NCBI GenBank assembly: GCA_006937955.1
Contig: SSNP01000029.1
Span: 3,230,807 to 3,294,806, forward strand
Source of the DNA: Pachypanchax playfairii
Lineage: Eukaryota > Chordata > Actinopteri > Cyprinodontiformes > Aplocheilidae
Direction of reading: 5' to 3'
Length of the DNA stretch: 64,000 nt
Position 1 is the first letter of the stretch. The number at the start of each line of letters is the position of its first letter. Below, in pieces: positions 12,770 through 24,930 of this stretch. The notes beneath the pieces were generated by a model, which searched no databases, had not been told where the DNA came from, and was given only the letters and a program-made list of their open reading frames with translations. The position numbers were made by a program, and so were the translations under genes.

Positions 12770-13495
12770 CAGCTGTTCCCAAACTTATTTTGCCACGCAC
12801 CCCCTTTTATGTCCCGGCCGTGTTGACGTACCCCCAACCCCCCGCACTTTAAAACAAAATGCCACAAGCATTTTTGTTACTGTTGAAAGGACGTTGAATT
12901 TTATTTAGGCTATATTAAAGACGGCATGTTCACTCAAATGAACAAAAACCACAATGATGATCTAATGACCACAACAATGAGCTCCTACGTTTGAATTAAT
13001 CTGAAACACTCTTTCCCTCTGCCGTCTCCTCCAGCTCATCATTTTTTAACTCCTGTTCATTTTCTTCTCCCGTATCCGTCGCAATTCTATCCTCTGTTGC
13101 CTTTGATTCGTCACTCTCTCTTGGTTCCGCTCCTTTATCAGTACCTTTGTCTTTCAATTTCTCAACTCGGCCATTCGAGCATATTTGCGATAATGAATGA
13201 AGCAGAGGCCACAAGCTAGGTGCGCACTTAAATTGTGTAGTAGTAGAAGAAGAAGAACTTGTTCTACACTTCATTTCTAGATGAAGTGCATTTTGAATAG
13301 TAATTTTAATTGTAATTTTTTACCATTTTACAGAGGAAATATTTTTTACACATCTTTATTGTGTGGGGAAACAACACTGTATTTTGTAATTATTATCATT
13401 ACATTTGTCCGCCATTACATTTTTCACCTCGCGCACCCCCTAGTGGCAGCTCATGCACCCCCAGGGGTGTGCGCACCACACTTTGGGAATCCCTG
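12770..13495. mobile_element. hAT-type element, 726 bp
   Basis: The left end CAGCTGTTCCCAAACTT and the right end (reverse complement) CAGGGATTCCCAAAGTG are flanked by the 8-bp duplication GTCTACAC (12762) and GTCAACAC (13496), one mismatch. Both ends adjoin C-rich 'cgcaccccc' motifs. The Ser/Glu-rich minus-strand ORF at 12996-13274 lies inside and shows no transposase motif I recognise. Confidence 0.75.
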
Positions 13496-13509
13496 GTCAA
13501 CACTGTCAT

Positions 13510-13985
13510 GAGACATGCTCGTGCATCTCTGCAGAAGCAGTGTGTGCACTCCACTCACTTGAATACTTCTCTGCATTCACTGTGCAATAAGGTGGATGAA
13601 CTTCAGCTACCAGTGAGAAAGAACAGAACCTTCTCTACATCCTCTGTTCTGCACTTACAGAGACACCGTGGTGCTGCTGCTGTGGACCACCACACAGAAC
13701 TCTAGAGCAAGATGAAGGGTGGAGGGATCGGTTTCTACATCAACAGGAGCTGGTGTAACAACGTGACAGTGATTCAGCAGCTCTGCTCTCCCTCTCTGGA
13801 AACTGTCTTCATTAACTGCAAACCAGTTTTTCTCCCTGAGAGTTCTCTTCATTCATTCTGGTCGATGTTTACATCCCACCACAGGCCAACATGCAGGACG
13901 TCTCTTTTTCTGTCTGGTTTGTCACAACTGTTCACGTCCAAACCTGTTCATGTGTGTGTGGTGATAGCGATGCACAGCTGAATGG
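13510..13985 (+). mobile_element. Rex1/Babar-like LINE relic, endonuclease region
   Basis: A decayed plus-strand reading shows NKVDELQLPV...FSTSSVL and then GGGIGFYINRSWCNN...CSPSLETVFINCKP. These match the start of the AP endonuclease domain of fish CR1/Rex1-type LINEs as I know it. Frames break repeatedly, and only the 5' part of the LINE is present. It is a dead fragment. Confidence 0.65.
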
Positions 13986-14049
13986 CACACAGCTTTGGTG
14001 CATGTCTCAGTAACATCACCTCAGTGTGTCCAATCAGAACAAGTCTCAT

Positions 14050-14455
14050 ATGAATACAGTGGAACTTAACGTGTCTCTTCTGAATAGATCAGATCTGCAG
14101 CTTTTGATGGTTCCTTGAACACTCTTCAAGCCTCGAGGAGACCGGTCTTTTAATGCAGTTACACCACAACTCTGGAACAACCTGCTGCTTTCTCTCCACT
14201 CACTGGACACTACAGAGGACTTTAAAGACACCTCAAAATGTATCTTTTTAAACAAGCCTTTTATAATCTGGTGGACTCTGTTTTTTTTATGTTTGTCTAC
14301 CATTTGTGATGTTTTGTCTGTACACTTTTATTACTCTCAAATTGTAATTATTGCTTCTACTACTTTTATCATTTTTATCAACATATTGTCATTGTGAAGC
14401 ACTTTGTGACTTCTGTGGAAGGAGCTATATAAATAAATCTTACTTACTTGTTAGT
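14050..14455 (+). mobile_element. L2-like LINE 3' end
   Basis: The translation PRGDRSFNAVTPQLWNNLLL...HSLDTTEDFK resembles the C-terminus of L2-type reverse transcriptase proteins. The 3' tail 'gtgaagcactttgtgacttc...gctatataaataaatcttac' is the characteristic L2 tail of fish. The piece is 5' truncated. Confidence 0.7.
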
Positions 14456-14929
14456 GATTTAAGCTTTTTCCAAGTATGTTTTAGGGATGAAAGAGCAGAC
14501 TGACGCCTTTATCAAGCTCCGGAGCAAAGACCTCTGTCACTGTGGGGTGGAGGTGCAAGAATAATCTATTTATAAATCCTATTCTCTGCCAGCCAGCAGT
14601 GAGGAAGAGGAGGACACGGATGAAGAGCTCTCATCAAGTTTTCGATTTTGTTTTGTTATAAACTTCTTCAGAATAAACTGATTGAAAGAAATACTTCTCA
14701 TAATTCATTGTGCTTTCTTTGTATTTCCCTTATTTTTGATAGTAAATGGGTCATTTATTAACGCAAAAATAAACTTTACATAATTAGAGTTGTTTAATAA
14801 CTTGTAGAAATGATTTATGATACAGAAATTCAATATTATACAGAAATAAAACTATTTACAGAACACAGGACAACATTTTAATAAGTAATTGCAGAATAAA
14901 CGTGAGAAGAAGGACACCTCGTTCACACT

Positions 14930-15145
14930 CCATTTTAACTGCTTGCTTAGCAACCTCATGGTTGCTAGGCAACAGAACATGCCCAGAGTGTTAGGGAGGG
15001 AACAGAAGGAAGGGTAGACGCGTCCAAATTCACAAGACACCAACTTCCAGTTTTTGCAGTCTTGCAGGAACCGTCCTCCTTATACCGGGTAGGAGGGACT
15101 CTAAGTAGGATGCAGACCCTGAATTTGGACACAGTCTGAGACTCT
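14930..15145 (-). mobile_element. Repeat fragment ending in 'GACTGTGTCCAAATTCAGGG'
   Basis: On the minus strand it begins with the fish repeat end TGTGTCCAAATTCAGGG, which recurs at 38030 on the plus strand. At 14960 it contains GTTGCTAGGCAAC, close to the palindromic RFX-factor X-box. Classification is uncertain. Confidence 0.4.
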
Positions 15146-15285
15146 TTGAATCTCTGGCTCCTCATCTGGACATGACTGTAAGAAATCCAGCAGTGTTGGT
15201 GCACAGATCAACTCAGCTGTGAAGTTGAAATTTTTATCAGTTCATGAGAGTAATGCCAACAAGGTCTACAACTTTCATGTTTTAA

Positions 15286-15802
15286 AGCTGCAGTATGTAA
15301 GAATTCGACCTTGTCATATCCGAGTCCTGCTGTTCATGTGGCTGTTCTCAGCCACTCCCCCTCCCCTCCATGATTTTTCCGCCGGGTTGCCAGTTCTGAT
15401 GTCGATCCTCATTTAGTTTCTCTTTCATTTGTTCAATATTTGGGAATGTCTGGAGGTCTATTTGTTCAGCACTGAGTTTTCCTAAGTGTGTTTGAACGCC
15501 CCATCTCAGCTCAGCTGATCAGTAGGAAGGATGTGGTGGTTTCTTACTTTTTGCTGCTGCTCGTTGTTGAATTCCAGCTGCTTGTGTTGAAGACTTGGCA
15601 GCCTTGCAGACTCACATGTGATTCGTTATGGAACCAGGAAGTCTGGACGTGTAAATAATGATTCTGGTCCGGACCAGAAACTAGAGACCACCCAGCTGAC
15701 TGAGATCCAGATCTGTTACAATGTAACTTTATGTTCAACATCAGTGGGACATTAAACTGTTGTGTGAGTATTTACCCGTAAAATTCTTACATACTTTACC
15801 TT
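15286..15802. mobile_element. MITE with 'GTATGTAAGAATT' inverted ends
   Basis: Left TTAAAGCTGCAGTATGTAAG and right (reverse complement) GGTAAAGTATGTAAGAATTT are inverted copies about 515 bp apart. The left flank is TTAA; the right flank has decayed to TTAC. It may belong with the other TTAA elements of the window. Confidence 0.6.
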
Positions 15803-18801
15803 TCATAACTATTTTCAACATTGAAAACGCCTCTAGTTCAATATTCTAAGGAATTTCCTCCAGTTTCCATTAAATCCTTCAAATGCACATAACATGAGGG
15901 AAATTCTGTAAGAGACTGCTGGATTAGACCTAAATTCTTGTTCCATAATGTGTACAGCAGAGCTGGAAATAGATTTACAATATAATGTTTTTAAAGTAAT
16001 TGTGATGCCTGATGAAAGAAATTATCACAAGATAAATCACTTCTCCTTATTGCATTACTGTGGCAGGAAAAGGAAACGGATGGTAAAATACTGTATCAAC
16101 TGTGGGTCACCTGAATTGACCCCTTTAAGGAGTCTAACAGGTTTGGTTTTGTTTGTTTTTGGTTAGATAGAAAAGAAGCAGAGGGGAGTTTGAGGCATCT
16201 CCAGGATGGAAAGTTTAGAACAAGGACAAGTGCTGGAATTAATAAAACATGAAAAATTATAGTTCAACTGAAGAGTTTAGGAAAATCATCAGACTGGATT
16301 TTATTGAATGATAAAAAAACTTCTTAATTCTATGACTGGACTTTGACACACACCAAAATCACATTTATACAAAAGTCTTCAACATTTTTCACTTAAATTG
16401 CTCCTATTTTAAATCCCACAAACATATTATACTGAGATTTAAAGCTTAGTTTTTTTATTTTTAACAACTAAAATATGTAATTATTTACAAACTATATTAT
16501 CAGCTTGTACTACAGCTGTATTAAACCCATTTAGACTGAGACTTTAAACACATCCAGCAGGTCTCTGCATGTCCAGAGACGAATCAGAAGCTTGTGCTCA
16601 AGCAGTTCATGCATCATTAACCATCTGCTGGTCGGGTGGAAGGAGCGATGGCAGCGAGGAAAACAGCACACAAAGTCAATGTCTCTCTTATGTCTCTAAA
16701 ATTCTAAACTGCAGCACTATGAGAAGACAAAGAGGAGTATATTGGACAATAACACAAGTTACAGCAAGAGAAACACAAGCAGCAACCCACATCCTTCTTT
16801 GTTTATATTTTGAATAACTCATAACTCAGTAAGGAGTCATATGAGTCAGTCATGTCTGTCTATTGATAGACTAGTTGGACACAGAAATTTATTTTTTTTT
16901 ATCTGAGTTTGATCAATAAAACAAGTCGATAGCAGGTCATTGTTGTTTTTCTCAAACGTGTCAAAAGAGTTTCTGTAACTTGTGTTCAAACTGTTGTTGG
17001 TCATTGTATTAAATTATTATTGTAACTCTGAGATTTCTGATGGTACTTCCTCTCCTGACTGAGTACGTCTGCTCAAACTCCTTTTAGACATGTCTGTGTT
17101 ATTTTATCTGAGTCAGCAGACTTTATATGTCTCAACACCAGAGACTTAAAGGATGTCAATCTAAATGTTTATTAAAAGATTGTGATCAGTGGAACCAAGT
17201 ACAAGATAACGAGCTCTACACTGGAGTTTTGTGAGAGAGGAGAATAAAGATAAGAACCGTGTTTGGCAGTTCAGATTTGGACCAGGACCTCCTGCCACAG
17301 GAACAGTTTCTTCCTCTCTGCCCTCTTAAGGCCCAATAGAACAATAGACACATGACAACCCCCCCCCCCCACACACACACACACACTGACTCATTTGCAT
17401 CTTACAGTTTTTTAGACACTCATAAGAATAAACCAGCAACGTCTGCAGTAGTGCAGAGTCCATGTTATTCTTACTTTAGATTTATTCTTTCTACCTTCAC
17501 CAAAGACAAATTCCTCTTATTGTGCAAATAATATTGCCAATAAACTGATTCTGATGTTTCCCATAATGTGTAAGCACCAGAGAGAGACTTTAATAGTCAT
17601 TCACAAGATGATGATAATTAATTTATTAACATGCTTTGTAATTATAAATTCTTCCTCAGAATGTCTGATCATAAAGTACATTGAGATGTAACAATCCACC
17701 TGCGTTAACTGGCCTTGATCTGCACATCATCTGTGTGGTGAAGAAACAAATCTGAGCAGAAAAATGAAGATACACAAGCTGCTTCTATAAACAAGATGCT
17801 TCAAATCAAAAGATGAATGAACATGGACAAAAATGTAAAACAATAATCTGAATAAAATTAAATTCCACTTCATCGCCGTCTGGTCTGGAAAGAAACATCA
17901 AGTGACCAAAAACAAAGCAGCCATAAAGTTTATTTAAACCGAATCAAATTAAGTTTGAGATGTTTTGTTTCATTTGCTACATTATTGTCTTCAACAGAAA
18001 ATACTTTTCTAAATTATGTGACTTATAATTACATCATATTTAGACAATTTATTTTCAACCACCAGGCAGTTACCACATAGTCTGCAGACAATGGACTTAG
18101 AAAACATTACAAAATAAAAGCTCAAAAAAACATACTTGGTGGAAATGTTTGACTCTGTGTGTCACTGTGCATGACATAATGCTATCAAAGCAGTGTGTGT
18201 GTGTGTGTGTGCACGTGAGCAAACAGCATTGTGTTGCAGTACTAGCAGGGGGGCAAGGATCGAGCATAGCTGCAAGCTGTTACACTCCTGACTTAAAGAG
18301 GCAGTGAGCTAACGCTACATATACACACCAGAAGCTGTAGACAAGCAGCTAGTCAGGAGGAAATGAAGATTCTCTGTCATGTGGAAGCACACACATCCCA
18401 GCCTGAAAAGTCCTCTTTATTGAGAAGGATGACAAAAGACAGTGGAACAATGAGAGACGGCAGCCTCTGAGGAAGACGTAGAATGACAGATGGAGTGAAG
18501 AGTGGGAGAAATCATTGACTTCATGACATTACCGCTGTAAAGGTGCATCTTACTGTATAGTAACACACTATTAATTTCACTTGCATCCCAGTGGCAGGTG
18601 GCTCTTCAGTGACCTTGACTTTTTATTTATTTATTTCTTGCATAAGCATTCTTTAAGCCCAGAAACATGAACTTGACCACAGTTTTTCTTATTTTTCAGA
18701 TCACAGCCCGAGGTCATTAACGTATCTCTGCTTGCACCAAACCTTTTTAAATCCCAACCTCTGAGCTCAGATCAGCTCAATATGCAACTCTCATTAACGC
18801 T
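15803..18801. other. Intergenic with microsatellites
   Basis: A C-run followed by (AC)n lies at about 17360-17387, and a (GT)n tract at about 18193-18213. Nothing else was recognised. Confidence 0.5.
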
Positions 18802-19484
18802 TTAAAGAGTTCCTTCCATTAAAAACAGTTTTTCTGAGGTTTCTGTTGAATATTTTAGCTCCACAGGTGTTCTTACCTTCATAGTGGGTGAAAACAGGTC
18901 AACAACTTGTCTTTCAGTTTTAATCTCTCAAACTACGCAGGTGGTGATAAAACCCGAGTTCTAACGGCCTGTATCTGTTTCATCACAACTCCTTTGTTTG
19001 TTAGTATTCATCAGCTACTGCAGTTGAAACCACGCCTAGCATGCTGCTGGCTAAAAGCTGTTAGCATAAGACGTAGCAAACAGGAAGACACGACATCTGA
19101 TGTTACCATGCGCAGCGGAGCAGGAAACAGTAGACCTTGCTCTCATAGGCTAGTTTGTTAGCCAATCAGAGTCCAGCAAATTCGAATAATGAATATTAAT
19201 GAGTTGCTGCAGAAGCCTGACGGAACCAGAAGAATTTTGATGCAGACAGATTGAAAGGTCTGTTAATCAGTGTTTCCTGACGTTTTTTAGATATAAAATG
19301 TTTCATATTAATCAATCAAATCAAAAATACTTTATTAATCCCCTAAGGGAAATTAAATTAAATTATTAAATTAAAAATTAATTAAATTATTACACTTAAA
19401 TTAATTTAGTGTAAATTATGTTACTGAATAATACTTAAGAAATAACTACAAAGTCCTGACATTTGTATGAAATGGCCTCTTTAA
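18802..19484 (+). mobile_element. TTAA-MITE 'AGAGGCC' family, copy A
   Basis: First of seven copies of a ~550 bp element with TTAA|AGAG...CTCT|TTAA ends. Shared internal phrases include 'ctccacaggtgttcttacct', 'tagcatgctgctggctaaaa', 'ccaatcagagtccagcaaat' and 'cagattgaaaggtctgttaa'. This copy is interrupted at about 19311-19420 by a piece whose 'aatactttattaatccccta' phrase is the tail of a Rex1-type LINE. Confidence 0.8.
19311..19420 (+). mobile_element. LINE-tail insertion in MITE copy A
   Basis: The phrase 'aaaatactttattaatcccc' is close to the 3' tail of the Rex1-type LINE in this window (cf. 'tactttatttatcccagaag' at 34878). A low-complexity A/T repeat follows. It sits where the other MITE copies are continuous. 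Confidence 0.5.
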
Positions 19485-20533
19485 GAACAAGCTGTAGTTG
19501 AGTAGCTGCATGTATCCACCCATCCAAATCCAGTTTGCCATCTACACACCTTCCAGAGGTGTCCTGACACAAGCTGTGAGACTTTGCAACACTCTCAGAG
19601 ATGCAGTGGCAGGAAACTGGCCGAATGCATGCACAAGAAGGGGGGGTGGGATTAGAGCTATTTAAAGCTGTGCTTGCCTATCTTCCAAGCCTCAAGCCCA
19701 TCTCCCACCCCCCAACACACATACTTTTCTCATGCACATTTATCTTTTCTCAAAGCATCCCGTGCAGGACTATGCTGGATACAGATTGGCTGGCTTCTGC
19801 TCCTTGGCTCAGTCTACTTATGTAACACGGTCACTAGTGAAAAAGGAGCACCATCTTGGCCCGGGGCTGCTGCACTCACTGTCCCTAGCATGCTAGTATG
19901 TAACATACTTTATGAGTTATAGAAGCAGAGACTGAAATGGAAACTATTTCTTATCCTATGCTGTAATTCTTATTGAGGGGCCAGTTTTTAAACATGAATC
20001 AACTGATCTAAGTAAATGAAATAGTTGATCAGACAACCCTCTGACATCTAAGAGTTCTGGAGGAAGTTGTGAGCTGCTGTTCAGAGCTGAAGCTGGTTGA
20101 TGAAGTTGTTCCACAACGTGTTCCTGAACCGCTGTGTGTGGAGCCTTCTGGCAGGTCACCTCGAGTTTCCTCTGAAAGGAGCGGACAGCCGTCAGTTCAC
20201 AGATTGTCCTGTAGCCTCAGTCTTAGTTCATCCAGATGTGAAGTTAGATCAACCAAAAAAAAGGCCACGTTGTCCAGAACAAGAGAGAATCATGTTGCTT
20301 TCTGACTTCTTATCTAAAGATGTTGCTTCCTCCCAATTTACAACAAGCTCACTAACACTCTGCCTTTGCTGATCCATCATTGTGCACAAATGTTCATCAG
20401 CAGTGGCGTTAACGTCTCTGAGTAATTCCCTTAGCATGTGATGCCATGTGAAAACTGAAGTAGTGCTGCAGCGAGCAGTCCACCTAACTGATGAGGTCGA
20501 TTGAAAATGTCTCAATGGACCAAAACAACATAT

Positions 20534-20712
20534 TTATCCCTGCATATTACAGACTGGGGTGAAATCACATGACTGTACATAGTCACATGACTCAACACCC
20601 ATTATTATGGTAGTTTGCTCTTCATCTGGTTTTCTGTAATCAAACCATTTCCAAATTATTGTTGTAGTGCCTCGCTCCTCCTCAGCCTCACGTCCGCCTT
20701 CCGCCATGTTTG
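20534..20712 (-). pseudogene. BED-finger-like start of a hAT transposase
   Basis: From a well-placed ATGG at 20707 the minus strand reads MAEGGREAEEERG, then WKWFDYRKPDEEQTT, then a stop near 20537. The W-K-W-F-x-Y-x-K-x-D-x-E-Q-T-T pattern is typical of the first half of the BED zinc finger in hAT/ZBED proteins. The Cys/His residues that should follow are absent, so it is a broken remnant. No inverted ends were found. Confidence 0.4.
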
Positions 20713-21301
20713 TTTTCACTCTGCGCGTGAACAGTATCTTTATTTACATCTTGTTTCCATCATTGTATTCTTCACCTCAGCTTGCTCATGTGACCGTGAG
20801 GCGCAGTGGGCCGCTTGATGAATGATACATCTGAGTCGTCCATGTTCATTCTTACAATATGTCACAGCCGAGGCTCCGCCCTTTGTACCCTTCTTGTCTC
20901 TGGGGGTGTTTCTTGTAGTCCAGGTCCATTTTTGTACCTTATGAAGTTTTTCCACTAAAACAGTAAAATTATGCCACATTTTGAAGTCTTAAACCAACAT
21001 TCTGAAACATAATATTGAAAATGATGGAAGAAACTTAATAAAATGGAGATTAACCAGCCTTGACCAGGGTTGCAGGTGCAGTTGAAATGGTACAAATTTG
21101 TACTTTATATCAATTTGAACACTCAAAGGGGCATTTCTGACCTTTTAAAGACCAATATTGTACTTTTAAAGGAACATTTTAAAACATTTTACCTATAGGT
21201 ACAAAAATGTCCTTGTCTCGTACCTCTATTTCTGAGAGTGTAGCATGAAGGGTTTGCAGTTTTACTTCACATCAAATTGATAGAAATGTGAAATTTTCCA
21301 A

Positions 21302-21426
21302 GAGCCCCCTAGACCAGATCCTAGACCAGATCCTAGACCAAATCCTAGACCAGATCCTAGACCAGATCCTAGATCAGATCCTAGACCAGATCCTAGACCA
21401 GATCCTAGACCAGATCTTAGACCAGG
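21302..21426. repeat. 12-bp minisatellite, unit CTAGACCAGATC
   Basis: About ten tandem copies of a 12-mer, with small changes such as AGATCAGATC. The unit is close to the AGACCAGGTCTT unit of the arrays at 60.2 and 61.0 kb. The Gly-Leu-rich minus-strand ORF across it is a product of the repeat. Confidence 0.9.
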
Positions 21427-21652
21427 TCTGCATGAGCTTATTTTGTTGAAGTCCTTCATATTGGAGGTCAAGCTGGTCGTTATCTCTCCAGTTTGCAAAA
21501 ATACTACTCCAGTTCTATGTTCATGTTATTTCACGCCTCAGCAGCTAAATGGACTCAGAGCTGATCTACAGGAGGTCACCAAAACCAGTGTTCAGATTCT
21601 ACCTGCTGCTTGTCACTGAATCCTGCAGAGGAAAGTGAACACGAATGTTCAT

Positions 21653-21813
21653 NNNNNNNNNNNNNNNNNNNNNNNNNNNNNNNNNNNNNNNNNNNNNNNN
21701 NNNNNNNNNNNNNNNNNNNNNNNNNNNNNNNNNNNNNNNNNNNNNNNNNNNNNNNNNNNNNNNNNNNNNNNNNNNNNNNNNNNNNNNNNNNNNNNNNNNN
21801 NNNNNNNNNNNNN
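21653..21813. other. Assembly gap, 161 N
   Basis: A run of N, ending at a poly-C tract of about 14 bases (21814-21827). The homopolymer probably caused the gap. Confidence 0.99.
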
Positions 21814-21827
21814 CCCCCCCCCCCCCC

Positions 21828-24161
21828 ACATACAGACAAGCCAGCAGTAATGACCTCCGCTCTGCAGAGAACCTTCAGCCTAGCCGTGGGCTGAGGCAAT
21901 CTGTCGCTTGTTTGTGCGGGTGACATCTGCTCCCACAGGGACCTGGGATCATTCCTCCTCCTTTTCCAAGCTTCTTCTGAATGTGAACCTTTGTTTTTGG
22001 TGATTGTTGTGCACAGAGCTCGGGGGGGTTTTGGGCAACAAAAAGAACTTAAATCCACACACATTATATACAGTTTGATTTTTAATGTTGCATTAAAGTC
22101 TAAAGGAAAAACTATTTCTTAACAACACATGGTGTGATTTGGGTAAATAATTTCAGGACATAATCCTCGGTTAACAACAGATTCCATTGTTCAAGAACTC
22201 ATAATTACTCTCAACAGTCCACTTCAAGAGGCAGAACCGCATGGTGGTGTATCTAAACCCCTGCAAAACGATGAAGGGATGTCTTAATATATCAGATCTA
22301 TAATTATTCTTTAGATGATTGTTTTTATTGTTTATATTTTGTTACATTTAACCAGGATCACTTTAACTTCTTGAATAGAAAAACCAACTTGTTGCATTTA
22401 GGCAGCAAAATAACTTTAATTTATTTGGCAATCTGGATATTAAGATGAATGATGATAACATACAGTATGATACACATTGAATAAAGCAGTGAAGAAGAAC
22501 AAGTGTGGATGTCCCAGGACGCCCGAGACATAGTCACAACCTACACTGAGCATTACAGCAACCTGGCTTCTCTCAGCTCAGCAGAGTCCAGGCATTTATT
22601 TACTGTGAATCAGAACCAATTATGTCTGACTGCAGACTCAGAGGAACAGAGTTCAAAGGGCTCTCAGAGGAGGAACCAAAGGTTTCTTCTCTGTATGTCG
22701 TGCAACTGTTTATATGTGGCCTGAAGCGATGGTGTATTGTTTTGAAAATAAACCATGACCTCCAGTCAGTAATTATCTTGCATCTTATTGAGCCCTCCAG
22801 GTGCATTTTCACACATAAATATGTTTCATGCCTTCAGTTATGTAAAGGAATATGTTTTAAAATGATGCAAAATGCATTACATGCAGGTGGCCCTTGGTGC
22901 TTTGACTTGCTGATTGTTTGTCATGCCCTGAAAGATGCTTGTCATTTAACTCATTCAGTACCACTTTCAGATTTCATATCCACCGCAGTACCAGAGATAT
23001 TTAGCATTTTTACTGATTTTTGAAGACCCACAGAATATTTTCTCCTATGACTGTGAATTCTGAAACCATCAGCACAAAATTTAGTCTTTCTTCTTTCAAA
23101 AGCAAAAAAAAAGAATGTTTCTATCTCTTTCTGTTATTTAGTAATCTGCAGTACAAAAGAGGAACTTTGATGAAAATCCACACGTTTCAGGACTAAAAGC
23201 TGAGATAAAGAGTGTTTTGTGTAAAGAGGTTTTTCAAGCAGATCAGTGACTTTGATGTAAATATTTCATGTTTCAATGATTCATGCAACATCTCAACTAT
23301 GTTTTACTACTATGAAAGTAAAAAATAAACAGTAAAAAAGTACTTTTGATGGTTTATTTTATGTATATATAGTTGTAGGGAAAAGGCAGATCTGAGACTA
23401 ATGTTCCAGGTTGTGTTCCTCCAGGGAAGACTGTCTATCATATCTTCTGTTGTTTCCATGGATAGCAGAAGCTTTGGCCACTTTGTTATAAGTGACAAAC
23501 CAAAATATGAAAATGTGTGAGCCCTTCCTGTTGTGCATTATAAAAAAGAGTTTGAGTAATTTTTATATTCACAGTTTTTATATGATGTAAATAATAATAA
23601 CAACGTCCAACAGCAGTAACAAAATCAATATCATTATTCTCCCTAAAGCGAGAAGCAGCAGATGAAAAAAACATGATACTTACATATCTGGAGATAGATA
23701 TAACTATTCAGCTGATTATTAAGCATCTACCTGATGTAACCACTGAGACCACTTATGGTAAAAGCACACTCTTGTTTCTGATTAGACTCTGAAGAGCACT
23801 TACTGATGTGCCTCTTTGGCCTCGCAATCAGTGCAAGATGACAAGATCACACGTCCCCTGCCAACAGCCCTTAGATGAGAAACTTACAACTACAATTCAT
23901 GAACATAAAGATCCTGGTTGCAGGAAGCACATTAAGTTTTAATGTTGCAGACAGAAACTTCACAGCGGCAGTATGAAGAAATACTTACTACAGGTATCAG
24001 TATTCATTCTTTTGATTACTGGATTCTTTTGGGGTTGGAATTAAAATAAAAATAGTTTATGAATGATTTTTGAAAACAGAATTGGGTTCACATATTTAAA
24101 TTTGCAGGGAGTTTTCTCTCCTCCACACATAAACATATGCACACATTCACCAAATCTTTTC
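21828..24161. other. Intergenic, nothing assigned
   Basis: AT-rich sequence with no recognised gene, terminal repeats or tandem array. Confidence 0.5.
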
Positions 24162-24232
24162 CCTCTTAAGCCCCAAGCCTGCCGCGGTAAGGCCCTAAGT
24201 CCCCCGATTGGGGGATGTTGGGGCTTAAGAGG
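24162..24232. repeat. Compact fold-back hairpin
   Basis: CCTCTTAAGCCCCAA (24162-24176) is the exact reverse complement of TTGGGGCTTAAGAGG (24218-24232), with a 41-base loop. The loop itself contains CCCCCGATTGGGGG. It is a perfect 15-bp inverted repeat. It may be a tiny MITE: one end-like motif, CCTCTTAAGGCCCAATAG, also occurs near 17324. Confidence 0.85.
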
Positions 24233-24433
24233 TTAAGTGGTGCCAAAGGTTCAAGATTGTTCAGTGTCTTTGTTTATTATTTACCTTGCCAAGGCCTCTT
24301 AGAGATCATGGCTGACTGCAGTTAGTTTCTTTTTGCAGACATGAAAATATGATAAAATCATCCTTTGTTTTGATGACTTCCTTAACTGCTTTACTGTCTT
24401 AGGGTTTGTTAAATGTGGGTCTGAAGGTGACTA

Positions 24434-24530
24434 GGGATGGGCATCAGAAGGTTTAATACGATACCGGTACCAAATCTATACTTTCAAAACCGATTCCTGA
24501 ACAGAACTTAAATCGGTACTTCAAAAAGTA
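24434..24530. repeat. hAT-like repeat end ('AGGGATGGGCATC')
   Basis: 'tagggatgggcatcagaagg' and 'gataccggtaccaaa' are phrases I recognise from common teleost hAT-derived repeats. It is only a fragment. Confidence 0.4.
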
Positions 24531-24558
24531 AAAATCACTTAATATGTTAATAAGATAT

Positions 24559-24930
24559 TTAAAGAGGTCATTTCACACAAATTTCAGGACTTTGTGGTTA
24601 TTTCTGAAGTATTAACCAGTAATATGAAACATTTTATATCTAAAAAAACGTCAGGAAACACTGATTAACAGACCTTTCAATCTGTCTGCATTAAAATTCA
24701 GCTGGTTTCATCAGGTTTCGGGCTGTAACTCATTAATATTCATTATTTGAATTTGCTGGACTCTGATTGGCTAACAAACTAGCCTATGAGAGCAAGGTAT
24801 ACTGTTTCCTGCCCCGCTGCACATGGTAACAGCAGACGTACTCTCCTCATGTTTGCTTCGTCTTATGCTACAGCTTTTAGCCAGCAGCATGCTAGGTGTG
24901 GTCTCAACTGCGGGAGCTGATGAATGTGAG
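24559..24930 (-). mobile_element. TTAA-MITE 'AGAGGCC' family, copy B (truncated)
   Basis: Starts TTAA|AGAGGTCATTTC and follows the family consensus in reverse through 'gctaacaaactagcctatga' to 'ctgcgggagctgatgaatg'. It breaks off near 24927, so the family's 5' third is missing. Confidence 0.8.

Noticed and set aside
12996..13274. Ser/Glu-rich 92-codon ORF
   Set aside because: It lies inside a hAT-type element with 8-bp duplications and shows no transposase motif; low-complexity composition explains it.
14960..14972. RFX X-box GTTGCTAGGCAAC as a regulatory site
   Set aside because: It lies within a dispersed repeat fragment far from any gene in the window; kept only as a note.
21302..21426. 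CRISPR-like regular repeat arrays (also 47871, 58155, 60246)
   Set aside because: Units are contiguous with no unique spacers, in a vertebrate genome; these are minisatellites.
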